From an uncultured Bacteroidota bacterium (GTDB taxonomy: Bacteria; Bacteroidota; Bacteroidia; Chitinophagales; Saprospiraceae), in assembly GCA_937926185.1 (NCBI GenBank), contig CALEYM010000287.1:1-9041 (forward strand): 9,041 bases of DNA. The letters are read 5' to 3'. Below are positions 7,392 to 9,041 of this stretch, in pieces; the stretch's first letter is position 1; each line of letters begins with the position of its first letter. Under the pieces are notes generated by a model. That model ran no database searches and was not told the DNA's origin. It was given only the letters and a program-made list of their open reading frames with translations. Position numbers and translations under genes: made by a program.

Positions 7392-8795
7392 ATGAAAAAA
7401 ATACTTCACGCAGGTATTCTGACCACCCTGCTTCTGATTTTCAGCGCCTCCTGCAGTAAATTTGTGGATGGATACGAGGTCTCCCCGAACTCGCCGGAAA
7501 CAACTACGCCGGCGCTGCTGACCACCGTGATCGAGGTGGCTACGTTTTCCCATTACAGCGGCCAGTTTGCCCGTTTCGCGGCAATGATGACGCAGCAATG
7601 CGCCGGTACGCAGGCACAATACGAGGATATTGCCAATTATTCCTTACTCGAAGGCGACAACAACAACGAATGGAATTCGCACTACTCGGCCATCACCGAT
7701 TGCAATATCCTGATCGAACAGGCCGGCGACCTGAACCCGTACTATCGCGGCATCGCCAAAGTGCTCAAAGCCATGAATCTGGCCATTACCACCGACCTGT
7801 GGGGCGACGTGCCCAACACGGAAGCCGGTAAAGGACTCCAGGGAGAGGCATTTTACAATCCGGCCTTCGACTCGCAGGAATCGATCTATCAGGACATTCA
7901 AAACCTGCTGTCGGAAGCCCTGGTCGACCTGGCCAAAGACGCCGACGCCAATACTGTGCTGCCTGGTCTCGACGACCTGATCTTCAACGGCGACGTCAGC
8001 AGATGGATCATCACGGCCAACGTGCTGAAAGCGCGTTATGAAAACCACCTGAGCAAACGCGATCCGGACGGCTCCGCCACCCGCGCCCTCTCGGCGCTCG
8101 ATGCCGCGAAAGCCGCCGGCATGACTGGCCCGGAAACCGACTGCAATGCCAACTTCCCGGGCGACGGCAACTCGCTCAACCAGTGGTACGCCTTCCAGGT
8201 AACCCGCGGCGATTATATTAAAATGGCCGAAGGCTTTGTCAATCTGCTCAATTCCATCAACGACCCGCGCCTGCCGTTCTACGCCGCGCCGGACGCCGCG
8301 GGCGGCATTTCCGGTACGCCGCTGGGCTCCATCACGACGACCACTTCAGATGTAGCTTATCTGGCCAACCCGGATTCCCCCTCGCCGCTGGTATCTTATG
8401 TGGAAGCCAAATTTATCGAGGCGGAAGCAGCTTTCCGTACCAACGACAAGGCCCGTGCCGCCGCCGCGCACAACGAAGCGATCAAAGCGCATGTCAGACA
8501 GGCAACCGGCGCCGACGCACCGCCCGCGTATATCACCGCCCAGGCAAGCGAAACCGATGCCACCATCACGCTGGAAAAGATCATGACGCACAAGTATGTC
8601 GCCTTGTTCACGCAATTCGAGGTGTACAACGACTGGCGCCGGACCAACATCCCGGCGCTGTCGCCGAACCCGAACGGCCTGGTGGCCGGTATTCCCCGGC
8701 GCCTGCCCACCCCGCAGAATGAACGGCTTTACAATACGAGTGCGCCCACACCGCCCATTTCGGACATCCTGAAACCGGTGTGGTGGGACGAGTGA
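7392..8795 (+). CDS. SusD/RagB-family surface lipoprotein (SusD-like_2 type)
   Basis: This 467-residue lipoprotein is the partner of the SusC-like transporter upstream. Residues 1-20 are a lipoprotein signal with the lipobox FSAS|C and lipidated C21, followed by SKFVDGYE, whose acidic residues near the cysteine fit export to the cell surface in this phylum. The body is the all-alpha, TPR-like SusD fold. KAMNLAITTDLWGDVP (126-141) is the family's conserved block, and the end PVWWDE is typical of the SusD-like_2 group (PF12771), as is the length. It should cap the SusC barrel and bind the nutrient outside the cell. The ATG lies 20 nt after the susC-like stop, preceded by CAATTGAATT and no Shine-Dalgarno sequence. 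After the TGA at 8793-8795 a tandem repeat array begins within three bases, and no ordinary terminator is seen. No hydrolase follows in the window, so the ligand cannot be inferred. Confidence 0.95.
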   Translation: MKKILHAGILTTLLLIFSASCSKFVDGYEVSPNSPETTTPALLTTVIEVATFSHYSGQFARFAAMMTQQCAGTQAQYEDIANYSLLEGDNNNEWNSHYSAITDCNILIEQAGDLNPYYRGIAKVLKAMNLAITTDLWGDVPNTEAGKGLQGEAFYNPAFDSQESIYQDIQNLLSEALVDLAKDADANTVLPGLDDLIFNGDVSRWIITANVLKARYENHLSKRDPDGSATRALSALDAAKAAGMTGPETDCNANFPGDGNSLNQWYAFQVTRGDYIKMAEGFVNLLNSINDPRLPFYAAPDAAGGISGTPLGSITTTTSDVAYLANPDSPSPLVSYVEAKFIEAEAAFRTNDKARAAAAHNEAIKAHVRQATGADAPPAYITAQASETDATITLEKIMTHKYVALFTQFEVYNDWRRTNIPALSPNPNGLVAGIPRRLPTPQNERLYNTSAPTPPISDILKPVWWDE

Positions 8796-8797
8796 AT

Positions 8798-8973
8798 GGT
8801 TTATGAGGGTTTATGAGGTTTATGAGGGTTTATGAGGGTTTATGAGGGTTTATGAGGTTTAGAAGGTTTAGAAGGTTTAGAAGGTTTAGAAGGTTTATGA
8901 GGTTTATGAGGTTTATGAGGTTTATGAGGTTTAGAAAGTTTAGAAAGTTTAGAAAGTTTATGAGGGTTTAGGG
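8798..8973. repeat. Left arm of nonamer tandem array (TTTATGAGG family)
   Basis: Eighteen head-to-tail units fill this stretch in blocks: six TTTATGAGG(G), four TTTAGAAGG, four TTTATGAGG, three TTTAGAAAG, one TTTATGAGGG, then a truncated TTTAGGG. Most units are 9 bases and some have a tenth G. It begins three bases after the SusD stop. The block pattern of identical neighbours points to growth by slippage or unequal exchange. There are no unique spacers, so it is not a CRISPR array, and stop triplets within the units rule out coding use in most frames. Confidence 0.95.
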
Positions 8974-8992
8974 CGGCGCGCTCTAACCCCTC
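8962..8992. repeat. Inverted centre of the array (hairpin apex)
   Basis: GAGGGTTTAG (8962-8971) pairs with CTAACCCCTC (8983-8992) with one mismatch, around an 11-nt GC-rich loop GGCGGCGCGCT (8972-8982). The array changes strand here. Because both flanking arms are related repeats in opposite orientation, the pairing can extend outward with bulges, making a long imperfect hairpin or cruciform. It could act as a factor-independent or bidirectional transcription stop after the SusD-like gene, but no U-tract is present, so that role is inference. Confidence 0.7.
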
Positions 8993-9041
8993 TAAACCCT
9001 CTAAACCCTCTAAACCCTCTAAACCCTCTAAACCCTCTAAA
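8984..9041. repeat. Right arm of nonamer array (CCCTCTAAA units), runs off the window
   Basis: Six near-perfect 9-base CCCTCTAAA units (TAAA at 8993, then every 9 bases to 9038) follow a TAACCCC start and continue to the last base. The reverse complement, TTTAGAGGG, is a sister of the left-arm units but is not identical to any of them. This arm is more homogeneous than the left arm. The end of the array is not visible. Confidence 0.95.

Noticed and set aside
8796..8800. Ordinary intrinsic terminator right after the SusD stop
   Set aside because: No GC-rich stem followed by a T-run is present. The repeat array starts at once, and its hairpin apex lies about 170 nt further on without a T-tract.
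8798..9041. Possible CRISPR array
   Set aside because: Units are contiguous 9-10-mers with no unique spacers and no cas genes nearby.
8984..9041. Resemblance to plant-type telomere repeat (TTTAGGG)
   Set aside because: The period is 9 rather than 7, the unit is CCCTCTAAA, and the surrounding genes are clearly bacterial.

Overview
The window looks like a chromosomal segment from a fairly GC-rich member of the Bacteroidota, perhaps of the Saprospirales/Chitinophagales kind. The phylum call rests on an adjacent SusC/SusD outer-membrane pair, promoter-like TAnnTTTG boxes, and starts preceded by AT-rich sequence rather than Shine-Dalgarno sites. The finer placement is a guess.

Layout. (1) 1-96 is the 3' end of a cold-shock-domain gene on the + strand, followed by a strong intrinsic terminator (129-164). 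(2) 228-3050 on the - strand is one large gene for a fused FAD / iron-sulfur 2-hydroxyacid (D-lactate-like) dehydrogenase, convergent with the cold-shock gene. (3) 3051-4275 is about 1.2 kb without an intact gene. It holds a promoter-like box with a short non-conserved reading frame, a clear remnant of a HyfF/NuoM-type proton-translocating subunit (about 3488-3745), a short tandem TAAACC-type repeat that starts exactly where that remnant ends (3746-3799), two promoter candidates, and three diverged copies of a 23-33 nt repeat. (4) 4276-8795 is a + strand SusC-SusD operon, a TonB-dependent outer-membrane transporter plus its surface lipoprotein. (5) 8798-9041 is a striking tandem array of nonamers (TTTATGAGG, TTTAGAAGG, TTTAGAAAG). 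It reverses orientation across an 11-nt GC-rich centre and continues as CCCTCTAAA units past the window end.

How the parts fit. SusC and SusD should work together at the outer membrane to bind and import a glycan, peptide or other large nutrient. No hydrolase, sensor or sigma/anti-sigma pair lies beside them here, so the substrate cannot be read from context. The dehydrogenase would oxidise a 2-hydroxyacid such as D-lactate, glycolate or D-2-hydroxyglutarate and pass electrons through its Fe-S and CCG domains to the respiratory chain. It has no visible link to the SusCD operon.

The most unusual material is non-coding. Related TTTA/TAAA-type repeats bracket the SusCD block on both sides, and the left one coincides with the breakpoint of a broken gene. 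I see no convincing new defence, mobile or metabolic system. The repeat arrays and the gene-remnant region are what merit a second look.
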